Notes: generated by a model from the letters alone, not told the origin. A stretch of DNA of 64,000 nucleotides from Flavobacterium sp. (GCF_025352425.1 NZ_JANXTI010000031.1:62001-126000); one strand, 5' to 3'; shown: positions 17,439 through 25,839, counted from the first letter of the stretch. Numbers and translations are program-made.

Positions 17439-18659
17439 ATGTTAGATATAAATAAAATCAGGGCTGATTTCCCGATACTGAATCAAAAAGTAAACGAAAA
17501 ACCGCTCGTCTATTTTGATAATGGTGCGACTTCACAAAAACCACAAGTTGTAATTGATGCTATTGTGGATTATTATTCGCGATATAACGCCAATATTCAT
17601 CGTGGCGTTCATACGTTGAGCCAAATAGCAACAGATGCATACGAGCAAGCCAGAGTTAAAATCCAAAAGCATTTTAATGCCAAACATAATTATGAAATCA
17701 TTTTTACTTCGGGAACAACCGAAAGTATAAATTTGGTTGCCAATGGTTTTGCGTCACTATTAAAAAAGAATGACGAAATCATTGTTTCAGCGTTAGAACA
17801 TCACAGCAATATTGTGCCTTGGCAAATGTTGTGTGAAAATACAGGCGCAAGGTTATTGGTTATTCCGATGAATTATGATGGCGAATTATTGATGGATGAA
17901 TATGAAAAATTACTTTCTGATAAAACAAAATTGGTCGTTTGCAATCATATTTCAAATGGTTTGGGTACAATTAATCCTATTGAATTCATAATAGAGAAAG
18001 CACATAAATTTGGAGCTGCTGTTTTGATTGATGGCGCACAAGCTTGTCCGCATTTAAAACCGGATGTCCAGGCATTGGATGTAGATTTTTATGTAACTTC
18101 GGCTCACAAAATGTGTGGTCCAACCGGAATTGGAATGCTGTATGGAAAAGAAGAACGGCTGCGAAAATTGCCACCATATAAAGGCGGAGGCGAAATGATT
18201 GCTACGGTAACTTTTGAAAAAACAACTTATGCCGATTTGCCCTATAAATTTGAAGCAGGAACACCAAATATTTGTGGTGGAATTGCCTTTGGAACCGCCA
18301 TCGATTATATGAATGAAGTTGGCTTTGACACTATCGCGGCTTATGAAAAAGAATTGCTGGCTTACGGAACCAAACGATTAATGGAAATCGAAAATATAGA
18401 AATTTATGGTCCAAAAAACCTGAATAAAAAAGCCTCCGTAATTTCATTTAATATTAAGGGAATTCATCCGTATGATGTTGGCACGATTATCGATAAACTG
18501 GGCATTGCCGTCCGAACAGGACACCATTGTGCACAGCCAATTATGGATTTTTATAAAATCCCCGGTACTATAAGAGCAAGTTTTGCTTTTTATAATACCA
18601 AAGAAGAAATAGATTTGATGATTCATGCGTTGAAAAAAGCACAAATAATGTTATCTTAA
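17439..18659 (+). CDS. sufS: Cysteine desulfurase SufS
   Basis: PLP enzyme that removes sulfur from cysteine as an enzyme-bound persulfide for the Suf system. The 406-residue product has the PLP lysine in TSAHKMCGPTG (near 225) and the active-site cysteine in RTGHHCAQP (near 363), the class II arrangement typical of SufS. It also has the EHHSNIVPW motif. Start ATG 17439 gives MLDINKIRADFPIL. It is separated from sufD by a gap with an antisense remnant but keeps the operon order. Confidence 0.98.
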   Translation: MLDINKIRADFPILNQKVNEKPLVYFDNGATSQKPQVVIDAIVDYYSRYNANIHRGVHTLSQIATDAYEQARVKIQKHFNAKHNYEIIFTSGTTESINLVANGFASLLKKNDEIIVSALEHHSNIVPWQMLCENTGARLLVIPMNYDGELLMDEYEKLLSDKTKLVVCNHISNGLGTINPIEFIIEKAHKFGAAVLIDGAQACPHLKPDVQALDVDFYVTSAHKMCGPTGIGMLYGKEERLRKLPPYKGGGEMIATVTFEKTTYADLPYKFEAGTPNICGGIAFGTAIDYMNEVGFDTIAAYEKELLAYGTKRLMEIENIEIYGPKNLNKKASVISFNIKGIHPYDVGTIIDKLGIAVRTGHHCAQPIMDFYKIPGTIRASFAFYNTKEEIDLMIHALKKAQIMLS

Positions 18660-18672
18660 AAACACCTAAAAA

Positions 18673-19110
18673 ATGAAAGCAATTACCATGATTTTACTGT
18701 CTGTTTTCCTTGGAAAAAGTTGCAGCAACGAAGCGCAAAACGATATTGCAAACACAACATTACAGTATACGGCAACGACACGAGGATTTTTTCAAAAAAT
18801 TATTGTTATCAATCAAAAAGCTACTGTTTTTCGAGATAGAAATAGTGAAAAAAATCCGGAACAAATTACAATTTCAGATAAAGACTGGAAAGAAATCATT
18901 GGCTATTTTGAAAAGATCGATTTGGAAAAAGTGCCAACTTTAAAAGATCCAACACAAAAAAGATTTTACGATGGTGCTGCAATTGCCAATCTGAAAATAC
19001 GTTACCAGGATAAAAACTATGAAACAACTGATTTTGATCACGAATTCCCACCCGCTGAAATTGAGAAATTAGTTAACAAAATTGTTTCACTAGGTAAAGC
19101 AAAAGAATGA
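18673..19110 (+). CDS. Small lipoprotein encoded between sufS and sufE
   Basis: A 145-residue protein with a leader ending GKSC (cysteine at about 17), consistent with a lipoprotein, although the lipobox is atypical (lysine at -2). The mature part contains EQITISDKDWKEIIGYFEKIDLEKVPTL in pieces that resemble small conserved Flavobacterial lipoproteins, plus a C-terminal DHEFPPAEIEKLVNKI helix. No function known. Its stop overlaps the sufE start by 4 bp (ATGA), so translation is probably coupled. An envelope protein embedded in a cytoplasmic Fe-S operon is noteworthy. Confidence 0.75.
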   Translation: MKAITMILLSVFLGKSCSNEAQNDIANTTLQYTATTRGFFQKIIVINQKATVFRDRNSEKNPEQITISDKDWKEIIGYFEKIDLEKVPTLKDPTQKRFYDGAAIANLKIRYQDKNYETTDFDHEFPPAEIEKLVNKIVSLGKAKE

Positions 19111-19526
19111 CGATACAGGAAATACAGGATGAAATTGTTGACGAATTTTCAATGTTTGACGATTGGATGCAACGATACGAATACATCATCGATTTAGGGA
19201 AATCATTGCCGTTGATTGATGAACAATATAAGACCGAAGATAATATTATCAAAGGCTGTCAGTCAAAAGTTTGGGTTCATGCTGAGCAAAATGGAGACAA
19301 AATACTTTTTACTGCTGATAGTGATGCCATTCTGACAAAAGGAATTATTGCGATTTTAATTCGTGCCTTCTCCAATCAAAATGCAGCTGATATTCTAGAA
19401 GCCAATACCAATTTTATAGATGAAATTGGTCTCAAAGAACACTTGTCACCAACACGTGCCAATGGTTTAGTTTCAATGATAAAAAAAATAAAATTGTATG
19501 CTTTGGCGTTTAATGCTAAAAGTTAA
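19107..19526 (+). CDS. sufE: Sulfur acceptor SufE
   Basis: Accepts persulfide sulfur from SufS and passes it to SufB. The 139-residue product has the conserved acceptor cysteine near residue 51 in IKGCQSKVW, preceded by the WMQRYEYIIDLGKSLP segment. The C-terminal SPTRANGLVSMI is typical of the family. ATG 19107 overlaps the preceding gene by 4 bp. Confidence 0.96.
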   Translation: MTIQEIQDEIVDEFSMFDDWMQRYEYIIDLGKSLPLIDEQYKTEDNIIKGCQSKVWVHAEQNGDKILFTADSDAILTKGIIAILIRAFSNQNAADILEANTNFIDEIGLKEHLSPTRANGLVSMIKKIKLYALAFNAKS

Positions 19527-19529
19527 TTG

Positions 19530-20258
19530 ATGAAATACCTTTTAAACATAATATTTCTAATAAGTTTTTGGAATTGTTTTTCACAGAATAATTATCCTAG
19601 CGAACCAAAAGAATACAAAAAGATACATTTTGTTTATGAACAAAAATCAAATTATTATTTGAATGAATCTGGAGTTTATGCTGACACTCTTTTGTTATCA
19701 TTTAATTTTCCAAAACTCAAATACACGATTGTAAAAAACCCAAATGAACCTAATACAATTTGTGGATTTGTTCCTTTTTCATCGTTCATTGATGAAGATA
19801 GAACTAGAATAATAGGCTCACTTTATCACACATATCAAATTTTTGAAGGGACCTATGATGCCAAAAAGAAGAAAACAAAAATAAAAGTAATACGAGACAA
19901 TAAAGAAATAAGAGATGAAGTAAAGAAATATTTCAATGAATATAAATTTCCAAGATTTACTTACGGCATTGTAATAAATTATAAAAAAGAGAAAGACGAC
20001 GGAATTTATACAAGTTACTTTAACCAACAGGAAAAGAAAGAACAAAAGTGTGTAATCGTATACGAAGATGAAAGGAAATTGTCTGGATATTTTAAAAAAG
20101 TAATGATTAATAGTGTAGATACATACCTTGTTGTTACAAATAAAAACCTTAATGACAAAATCACACCGGCTTTTTTCTTTACAAATAGTGAATTTGGAAT
20201 TGAAAAAGTAAATGCTTTTTTCAGTACATATGAACTTAAATCAGTGACTTACGAATAA
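19530..20258 (+). CDS. Secreted protein of unknown function within the suf operon
   Basis: A 242-residue exported protein (signal peptide of about 19 residues ending NCFSQ). The body is lysine-, tyrosine- and asparagine-rich with beta-strand character (KKKTKIKVIRDNKEI, GYFKKVMINSVDTYLVVTN). No family recognised. A TTG at 19527 precedes the ATG at 19530, which is preferred. Codon use is more AT-rich than in sufE and the following SufT-like gene, suggesting a recent insertion into the operon. It lies 3 bp after sufE and 11 bp before the next gene, so it is co-transcribed. Confidence 0.75.
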   Translation: MKYLLNIIFLISFWNCFSQNNYPSEPKEYKKIHFVYEQKSNYYLNESGVYADTLLLSFNFPKLKYTIVKNPNEPNTICGFVPFSSFIDEDRTRIIGSLYHTYQIFEGTYDAKKKKTKIKVIRDNKEIRDEVKKYFNEYKFPRFTYGIVINYKKEKDDGIYTSYFNQQEKKEQKCVIVYEDERKLSGYFKKVMINSVDTYLVVTNKNLNDKITPAFFFTNSEFGIEKVNAFFSTYELKSVTYE

Positions 20259-20269
20259 AATAAAAAACT

Positions 20270-20593
20270 ATGGAAGAATTTAAAGACGATATCAACTTAG
20301 GCGAAAGTGTGGTGAAAACCTTAAAAAGTATTTATGATCCCGAAATTCCGGTTGATATTTATGAATTGGGATTAATCTACGATGTGATGATTAATGAAGA
20401 TAATGAAGTAAAAGTTTTGATGACATTAACTTCGCCAAATTGTCCAGTTGCTGAAACACTGCCTCGGGAAGTAGAAGAAAAAATCCAAAAGATTGACACT
20501 GTAAAATCATGTGAAGTGGAAATTACTTTTGATCCGCCTTGGAGCAAGGATTTAATGAGCGAAGAAGCGAAATTAGAACTTGGAATGCTGTAA
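20270..20593 (+). CDS. SufT-like metal-sulfur cluster maturation factor (DUF59/MIP18 family)
   Basis: Small Fe-S maturation factor of 107 residues. The family hallmarks are DPEIPVDIYELGLIYDV (about 23-39), the conserved reactive cysteine C58 in LTSPNCPVAE, and FDPPWSKDLMSEEAK near the end. Related proteins (SufT, PaaD, human CIAO2) help deliver clusters to client enzymes. It sits in the suf operon just before the DUF2480 gene, with a 1-bp gap. Confidence 0.93.
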   Translation: MEEFKDDINLGESVVKTLKSIYDPEIPVDIYELGLIYDVMINEDNEVKVLMTLTSPNCPVAETLPREVEEKIQKIDTVKSCEVEITFDPPWSKDLMSEEAKLELGML

Positions 20594-20594
20594 T

Positions 20595-21104
20595 ATGCAA
20601 GAAGAAATCGTAAACAAAGTCGCCAATTCAGTACTCGAAGTTTTCGATTTGGAAGATTATTATCCAACCGGCATTCGAACACAAATTGATGTTTCACAAT
20701 GGCTTTTTGAAGGTTTTTTATTGAAGGAAAAAGACTTTCGTGAATCGCTGAGGAATCACAATTGGAAACAATATGAAAATCATTATGTAGCTATTGATTG
20801 TTCGACTGATGCCATAATTCCGGCCTGGGCTAATATTTTGGTTACGGTGTATCTTTCGCCTTTTGCAAAAAAAGTGGTTATAGGCAAACTAAACGCTTTG
20901 GAAACTGCACTTTACCACGAAATCCTTCCAACATTAGACTTTTCACAATATCAGGACAAGCCCGTTATCTTAAAAGGCTGCTTTAAAAAACCTGTTCCCG
21001 AAAGTGCTTATATCATGGCTATTCAAAAACTGCAGCCATTTGCTAAAAGCATCATGTATGGTGAAGCCTGTTCAGCAGTTCCTTTATTTAAGAAAGGAAA
21101 ATAG
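20595..21104 (+). CDS. DUF2480 family protein
   Basis: A 169-residue cytoplasmic protein. The opening MQEEIVNKVANSVLEVFDLE and the YHEILPTLDFSQYQDKPVILKGC section match the DUF2480 family, which I know as restricted to Bacteroidetes and linked to suf genes. The role is unknown; location as the last gene of the suf operon suggests Fe-S assembly or delivery. A TTG at 20580 would overlap the SufT-like gene; ATG 20595, 1 bp after that gene's stop, is preferred. A strong hairpin follows. Confidence 0.88.
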   Translation: MQEEIVNKVANSVLEVFDLEDYYPTGIRTQIDVSQWLFEGFLLKEKDFRESLRNHNWKQYENHYVAIDCSTDAIIPAWANILVTVYLSPFAKKVVIGKLNALETALYHEILPTLDFSQYQDKPVILKGCFKKPVPESAYIMAIQKLQPFAKSIMYGEACSAVPLFKKGK

Positions 21105-21126
21105 ATTAAAAAAATTCACGCATAAA

Positions 21127-21150
21127 AAAGTCCTGCTACGGCAGGACTTT
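21127..21150. terminator. Bidirectional terminator between the suf operon and metB
   Basis: AAAGTCCTGC and GCAGGACTTT form a perfect 10-bp stem around a TACG tetraloop, with T/A tracts on both sides. It can end the suf operon (+) and metB (-). Confidence 0.92.
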
Positions 21151-21155
21151 TTGTT

Positions 21156-22298
21156 TTATCTAAATGCTTGTTCAATATCAGCTAATAAATCGTCGATATC
21201 TTCAATGCCCGTACTTAGTCGAACTAAATCATCGGTAATTCCAATCTCTTTTCTTTTGTCTTCCGGAATCGAAGCATGGGTCATCAAAGCCGGATGATTG
21301 GCCAAACTCTCAACACCACCGAGTGATTCTGCCAAAGTAAAAACTTTTAATTTTTCTAAAAAAGCAATAGCATCTTCTTTTTTACCCGATTTAAACGTGA
21401 AAGAAACCATTCCGCCAAAACCACTCATTTGTTTTTTGGCAATATCATGAAAAGGGTGACTTGGTAATCCCGGATAGTATACAGTTTCCACTTCGGGATG
21501 ATTGCTTAAAAAAGCGGCTACTTTTTCACCGTTCTCACAATGTCTTTGTACACGCAAATGCAATGTTTTGATTCCTCTTAAAACGAGGAAACTATCCATT
21601 GGTCCAAGTGTTGCTCCGGTTGCGAATTGTTTGAAATGTAATTCATCACCCAATTCTTTGTCTTTTATAATCAAAGCGCCGGCAATTACATCTGAATGAC
21701 CTCCAAGATATTTGGTAGCCGAATGCATCACGATATCTGCACCCAAATCCAACGGTTTTTGTAAATAAGGTGTAGCAAATGTATTGTCAACCGCAAAAAG
21801 AATATTTTTTGCTTTTGTAATTTTAGCAATTTCCTGAATATCGGCTAATTTCATCAACGGATTTGTTGGTGTTTCCACCCAAACTAACTTCGTATTTTCA
21901 TTGATTAACGAATTGAATTTGGCAATATCATTCATATCCACAAAGTGGAATTTAAGACCGCTGTCTTTATAAATACGAGTGAACATTCGGTAGGTTCCAC
22001 CGTATAAGTCGTCCATTGCGATGATTTCGTCACCGGCTTTGAACAATCGCAATAAACAATCGGTTGCAGCTAATCCTGATGAAAATGCTAAACCACGAGC
22101 ACCATTTTCTATTGAAGCCAAAGCATCTTCCAAAGCCTGACGCGTTGGATTTGCAGCTCGTGAATATTCATAATCTCCAACAGGTTTTCCGGGTGAAGTC
22201 TGAGCGTATGTTGAGGTTAGAAATACGGGCGGCATTACGGCTCCGGTGACTTCTTCATGGTGTTGACCACCGTGTATTACTTTTGTATTGAATTTCAT
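21156..22298 (-). CDS. metB: Trans-sulfuration enzyme, probable cystathionine gamma-synthase
   Basis: PLP-dependent Cys/Met metabolism enzyme of 380 residues, normal length. The PLP lysine is in MHSATKYLGGHSDVIAG; other family motifs are SSGLAATDCLLRL, DDLYGGTYRMF and VETPTNPLMKLADI. The AESLGGVESLANHP motif near the C-terminus is diagnostic of the family. MetB, MetC and gamma-lyase versions are hard to separate by sequence; gamma-synthase is the usual assignment in Flavobacteria. It runs alone, with a terminator downstream and a long repeat-filled upstream region. Confidence 0.88.
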   Translation of the reverse strand: MKFNTKVIHGGQHHEEVTGAVMPPVFLTSTYAQTSPGKPVGDYEYSRAANPTRQALEDALASIENGARGLAFSSGLAATDCLLRLFKAGDEIIAMDDLYGGTYRMFTRIYKDSGLKFHFVDMNDIAKFNSLINENTKLVWVETPTNPLMKLADIQEIAKITKAKNILFAVDNTFATPYLQKPLDLGADIVMHSATKYLGGHSDVIAGALIIKDKELGDELHFKQFATGATLGPMDSFLVLRGIKTLHLRVQRHCENGEKVAAFLSNHPEVETVYYPGLPSHPFHDIAKKQMSGFGGMVSFTFKSGKKEDAIAFLEKLKVFTLAESLGGVESLANHPALMTHASIPEDKRKEIGITDDLVRLSTGIEDIDDLLADIEQAFR

Positions 22299-22325
22299 TT
22301 TAAATAAATATTAATTTTTTCAGTA

Positions 22326-22340
22326 AATGTTACGTACATT
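22326..22340. promoter_or_regulatory. Near-palindrome upstream of metB
   Basis: AATGTTACGTACATT is a palindrome apart from one extra T, centred about 35 bp upstream of the metB ATG. It could be an operator; no regulator is identified and no SAM riboswitch was recognised here. Confidence 0.3.
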
Positions 22341-22350
22341 TTTGTTTTGA

Positions 22351-22509
22351 TAGCCCAGATTACTTCACTGTGTTTTTATTCTTCAGCGGAGTTCAGTGAA
22401 CCTTCGTGTTTGTAGTGGAAATCCTTTTTAAAGGATTCGCCGCAGCGATTGCGAAGGTAAAATAAATCCTTTAAAAAAATTGCAATGAATAGCTGGAAAA
22501 AGCTCCTAA
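22351..22509 (+). repeat. Composite intergenic repeat (TAGCCCAGAT...AGCTCCTAA), copy A
   Basis: Begins TAGCCCAGAT and ends AGCTGGAAAAAGCTCCTAA. It contains GTAGTGGAAATCC and the palindrome AATCCTTTTTAAAGGATT at 22420-22437. The final AGCTCCTAA supplies the stop codon of the convergent dinB gene on the minus strand. Copies B (45550-45660) and C (27991-28104) share the outer blocks. Confidence 0.8.
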
Positions 22510-22961
22510 ATAAACTTTCTAATATTCATCATAAAACCCAAATGAAGTCCTTCGTGATAATTATTGAAATTCATGGCCTCCATGGTTGAAGCTAAATGAA
22601 ATCCCGTTCCGGTTGTATATTCAGTATATGTAACAAACTTTCCATTGGCATAATCTTCTTTTGTCTTTTCTATCAATGAAAAAAGAAGCCTTTTTAGTTC
22701 GTCAATTTCAGCTTGTGTAGTTGTTCCTGTTGGTTTGCTGCCATTTTTATAGGTGTTGGTCATTTCTTCCGAAACATAAGTCGGCAATCCCGAAATTCGA
22801 TACACCAATCCTTGCTGTGCGACGATAATATGGCCTAAATTCCAAGCCAGATTGTTACTGTAACCTTCCGGAATTTTGTTCAATTGTTCCAAAGAATAAT
22901 TTTCTAAAAGGGTAAGATATAGCCTTCTGTTGGTTTCCCAAATTTTGAAAGTGGCGTCCAT
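22506..22961 (-). CDS. DinB family protein
   Basis: A 151-residue four-helix-bundle protein of the DinB/YfiT metalloenzyme superfamily. The likely metal histidines are in AWNLGHIIVAQQ (about 42-53), and near the C-terminus in NNYHEGLHLGFMM. Members include thiol-dependent transferases and damage-inducible proteins; the substrate is unknown here. The TAG stop lies inside repeat copy A. A -7 box lies just upstream of the start. Confidence 0.88.
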   Translation of the reverse strand: MDATFKIWETNRRLYLTLLENYSLEQLNKIPEGYSNNLAWNLGHIIVAQQGLVYRISGLPTYVSEEMTNTYKNGSKPTGTTTQAEIDELKRLLFSLIEKTKEDYANGKFVTYTEYTTGTGFHLASTMEAMNFNNYHEGLHLGFMMNIRKFI

Positions 22962-22977
22962 GAATTTAAATTTTTAT

Positions 22978-22985
22978 CAAAAATA
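22978..22985 (-). promoter_or_regulatory. -7 box (TATTTTTG) upstream of dinB
   Basis: On the minus strand TATTTTTG fits TAnnTTTG and ends 16 bp before the dinB ATG. No -33 element at ideal spacing was seen. Confidence 0.4.
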
Positions 22986-23030
22986 CAGATTATAAGTTTC
23001 AAATGAATTTCCTTTGTAAAAAGAAATTCC

Positions 23031-23384
23031 ATGACGAATAAAATATACTATTTAGCTTCTTGCGATACGTGTCGAAAAATTATAAAATCATTGCCAAATC
23101 CTGATAAATTGGAATTTCACGATATTCGTCAAAACCCAATTACACAGAAAGAATTAGAGGAAATGCATTCACTTTCCGAAAGCTATGAATCGTTGTTCAG
23201 CAAAAAGGCACAACTATATAAATCGATGGATTTGAAAAACAAATCGTTGACAGAAGCTGATTTTAAGAAGCACATTTTAGAGCATTATACTTTTTTAAGC
23301 CGCCCCGTTTTTATCATCGACGATAAAATATACATTGGCAACGGACAGAAAAATATCATAGAAGTTATAAAAGCATTGTCGTAA
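23031..23384 (+). CDS. ArsC/Spx-family thioredoxin-fold protein
   Basis: A 117-residue protein with the glutathione/thioredoxin-type CxxC motif C11-D-T-C14 and the ArsC-family pattern LEFHDIRQNPITQKEL followed by SRPVFIIDDKIYIGNG. It may be an arsenate reductase-like oxidoreductase or an Spx-like regulator; no arsenic genes are adjacent, so the substrate is open. Its stop overlaps the EamA start by 1 bp (TAATG), suggesting translational coupling. Confidence 0.88.
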   Translation: MTNKIYYLASCDTCRKIIKSLPNPDKLEFHDIRQNPITQKELEEMHSLSESYESLFSKKAQLYKSMDLKNKSLTEADFKKHILEHYTFLSRPVFIIDDKIYIGNGQKNIIEVIKALS

Positions 23385-24274
23385 TGTCAAAAAGAACCTG
23401 GGCAATGATTGCCGCCATGATGGTTTCGCTGATTTATGGCGTTTCGTTTACGGTTGCCAAAGATGTCATGCCGGTTTATATCAAACCTTTTGGCTTTATT
23501 TTACTACGTGTTATCGGTACTACTATATTGTTTTGGCTGGTTTCATTTTTTGGTCCGAGAGAAAAAATTCAGCTTCAGGATTTCCCAAGAATTGTCGCCG
23601 CAGCATTTTTTGGAGTGGCATTAAACATGCTGACTTTTTTCAAAGGATTGAATTTTACCACGCCTATTTCGGCAGCAGTGATTATGGTTACAACGCCAAT
23701 AATTGTGTTGATTTTATCCGCGATTATCATAAGGGAAAAAATTAAACTTCGAAAGATTCTCGGAATTCTGCTTGGGCTTTTTGGCACCGGATTTTTAATT
23801 CTCTATGGAAAATCAATCGGGAATGCTACCAATGCTTCGCTCGGGAATTTATTGGTTTTCATCAACGCGGTTTCGTATGCTTTTTATCTGATAGTTGTCA
23901 AAAAACTGATGGATAAATACAACGCATTCACATTTGTTAAATGGATTTATTCCATCGGGCTTTTGATGGTTTTGCCATTTGGCTGGAATGAATATCAGGA
24001 AATTCATTGGTCAGTGATTCCGTTAACTATTCTTTGGGAAATAGCTTTTGTCGTAGTCTTTACAACCTTTTTTACTTATTTGTTAAACCTAATTTCGATG
24101 CGGGAATTGAAGCCAACCACGGTTGCTGTTTTTATTTATCTGCAGCCACTTTTTGCTACTGTTTTTGCTATGAGTTTAGGAAAAGACGAGCTGACATTAG
24201 TTAAAATATTATCAGCTTTTTTGATATTTTCCGGAGTTTATCTCGTAACACAGAAAAAAGTGAAGAGTGACTAA
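23384..24274 (+). CDS. EamA/DMT-family transporter
   Basis: Inner-membrane permease of 296 residues with about ten hydrophobic segments in two EamA repeats. The first half holds SLIYGVSFTVAKDVMP and the second half RELKPTTVAVFIYLQPLFATV, the classical conserved segments of each repeat. Drug/metabolite transporters export small molecules; the substrate is not predictable. The last codons (VKSD) are part of a short repeat shared with the region after gmk. Confidence 0.92.
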   Translation: MSKRTWAMIAAMMVSLIYGVSFTVAKDVMPVYIKPFGFILLRVIGTTILFWLVSFFGPREKIQLQDFPRIVAAAFFGVALNMLTFFKGLNFTTPISAAVIMVTTPIIVLILSAIIIREKIKLRKILGILLGLFGTGFLILYGKSIGNATNASLGNLLVFINAVSYAFYLIVVKKLMDKYNAFTFVKWIYSIGLLMVLPFGWNEYQEIHWSVIPLTILWEIAFVVVFTTFFTYLLNLISMRELKPTTVAVFIYLQPLFATVFAMSLGKDELTLVKILSAFLIFSGVYLVTQKKVKSD

Positions 24275-24345
24275 TATTAGTGATTATCGCTAAACAAGAT
24301 ACTAATTACTAGTCACTAATTACTAATTACTTTCTTATATTTGAA
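24261..24345 (+). repeat. Intergenic repeat, GTGAAGAGTGA...TTAGTGATTA type, copy 1
   Basis: GTGAAGAGTGACTAATATT then AGTGATTAT, followed by degenerate CACTAATTACTAATTAC repeats, fills the gap before yicC and includes the last codons of the EamA gene. The minus strand after gmk has the same GTGAAGAGTGA and TTAGTGATTA blocks. Confidence 0.5.
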
Positions 24346-24363
24346 GTCTATTAAAAAACACGA

Positions 24364-25224
24364 ATGATACAATCAATGACTGGTTTTGGGAAAGCAACAC
24401 TGCAATTACCAACAAAAAAAATTACTGTAGAAATCAAATCTCTAAACTCAAAAGGGTTGGATTTAAATACCAGAATGCCATCTGTTTTCCGCGAAATGGA
24501 ATTGGGTTTGCGTAATCAGCTTTCGGCACGATTGGAGCGTGGAAAAATTGATTGTTCATTGTATATTGAAGCGACTGGAGAAGAAACTTCGTCAAAAATC
24601 AATGTCCCGATTGTGAGAGGTTATATTAACCAAATGAAAGCCGTAATTCCAAATGCTGATGAAACCGAATTGATGAAAATGGCGGTAAGAATGCCCGATG
24701 CCTTAAAAACAGAGCGTGACGAAATTGACGAAAACGAATGGCAAAAAATCCAAATCGTAATTGACGATGCATTAGAGAACATTGCTCAATTCCGAAAGGA
24801 TGAAGGCGTTTCATTGGAAAAAGAATTCCTGCATCGTATTGCCAATATCATGACGTTGATGAATAGTGCGTTATCGTATGATGCCGAACGAGTTGAAACA
24901 GTAAAAACCAGATTGCGCACCGCTTTGGATGAATTAAAAGAGAACGTTGACGAAAACCGCTTCGAACAGGAACTGATTTTCTATTTAGAGAAATACGATA
25001 TTACTGAAGAGAAAGTGCGTTTGGAAAACCACTTAAACTATTTCATAGAAACCATCGCAGGAACAGAAGCCAACGGAAGAAAATTGGGTTTCATCACACA
25101 GGAAATGGGAAGGGAAATCAACACCATGGGTTCTAAATCCAATCATACCGAAATGCAGAAACTGGTGGTGATGATGAAAGACGAACTAGAAAAAATCAAG
25201 GAACAGGTTTTGAATGTTTTATAG
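24364..25224 (+). CDS. yicC: YicC family endoribonuclease-like protein
   Basis: A 286-residue protein with the N-terminal MIQSMTGFG signature and the C-terminal DUF1732 motif GRKLGFITQEMGREINTMGSKS. YicC proteins are RNA-binding and have been reported as endoribonucleases. It is directly followed by gmk (9-bp gap), a gene order shared by many bacteria, then nadD. Confidence 0.95.
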   Translation: MIQSMTGFGKATLQLPTKKITVEIKSLNSKGLDLNTRMPSVFREMELGLRNQLSARLERGKIDCSLYIEATGEETSSKINVPIVRGYINQMKAVIPNADETELMKMAVRMPDALKTERDEIDENEWQKIQIVIDDALENIAQFRKDEGVSLEKEFLHRIANIMTLMNSALSYDAERVETVKTRLRTALDELKENVDENRFEQELIFYLEKYDITEEKVRLENHLNYFIETIAGTEANGRKLGFITQEMGREINTMGSKSNHTEMQKLVVMMKDELEKIKEQVLNVL

Positions 25225-25233
25225 ATTATAATA

Positions 25234-25806
25234 ATGAACAACGGAAAATTATTAGTATTCTCAGCACCATCCGGTTCGGGGAAAACCACCATAGTCAGAC
25301 ATTTGTTGGCACAGCCTGAGCTGGATCTTGAGTTTTCTATTTCAGCTGCCACACGGGAACTTCGTGGCGAAGAAGTACATGGAAAAGATTATTATTTCAT
25401 GTCGATTACCGAATTCAAAAAACATATCAAAGCAGACGATTTTATCGAATGGGAAGAAGTGTACCGAGATAATTTTTACGGAACGCTAAAGAGTGAAGTC
25501 GAGCGTATCTGGGCAAAAGGGAAAAACGTAATTTTTGATATCGATGTTTCCGGCGGATTGCGAATCAAGCATAAATTTCCGGTTGAAACTTTAGCGGTCT
25601 TTGTGAAGCCACCAAGTGTTGACGAACTAAAACGCCGCTTAAAGGAACGCTCCACAGAAACAGATGACAAAATAAACATGCGCATCGCTAAGGCACACGT
25701 GGAATTGGCAACGGCCCCCCAATTTGATACCGTTATCAAGAATTATGATTTGGATGTAGCAAAGGCGGAAGCGTATCAGTTGGTTAAAGAGTTTATTAAG
25801 GAGTAA
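25234..25806 (+). CDS. gmk: Guanylate kinase
   Basis: Phosphorylates GMP to GDP. The 190-residue product has the P-loop SAPSGSGKTT near residues 10-19, the GMP-binding segments STAATRELRGEE-like (ISAATRELRGEEVHGKDY) and the LID motif RLKERSTETDDKINMR. Standard length. It lies between yicC and nadD on the same strand. Its stop is directly followed by a short repeat found inverted after the EamA gene. Confidence 0.97.
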   Translation: MNNGKLLVFSAPSGSGKTTIVRHLLAQPELDLEFSISAATRELRGEEVHGKDYYFMSITEFKKHIKADDFIEWEEVYRDNFYGTLKSEVERIWAKGKNVIFDIDVSGGLRIKHKFPVETLAVFVKPPSVDELKRRLKERSTETDDKINMRIAKAHVELATAPQFDTVIKNYDLDVAKAEAYQLVKEFIKE

Positions 25807-25825
25807 TCACTAATCACTCTTCACA
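25804..25825 (-). repeat. Intergenic repeat, GTGAAGAGTGA...TTAGTGATTA type, copy 2
   Basis: Read on the minus strand, GTGAAGAGTGATTAGTGATT matches the copy after the EamA gene apart from a few missing bases. It overlaps the gmk stop. Confidence 0.5.
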
Positions 25826-25839
25826 AAATTACTAAAAGC

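Noticed and set aside
22299-22350. SAM riboswitch upstream of metB
   Set aside because: The region is very AT-rich with no stem or loop pattern I recognise from SAM riboswitch classes.
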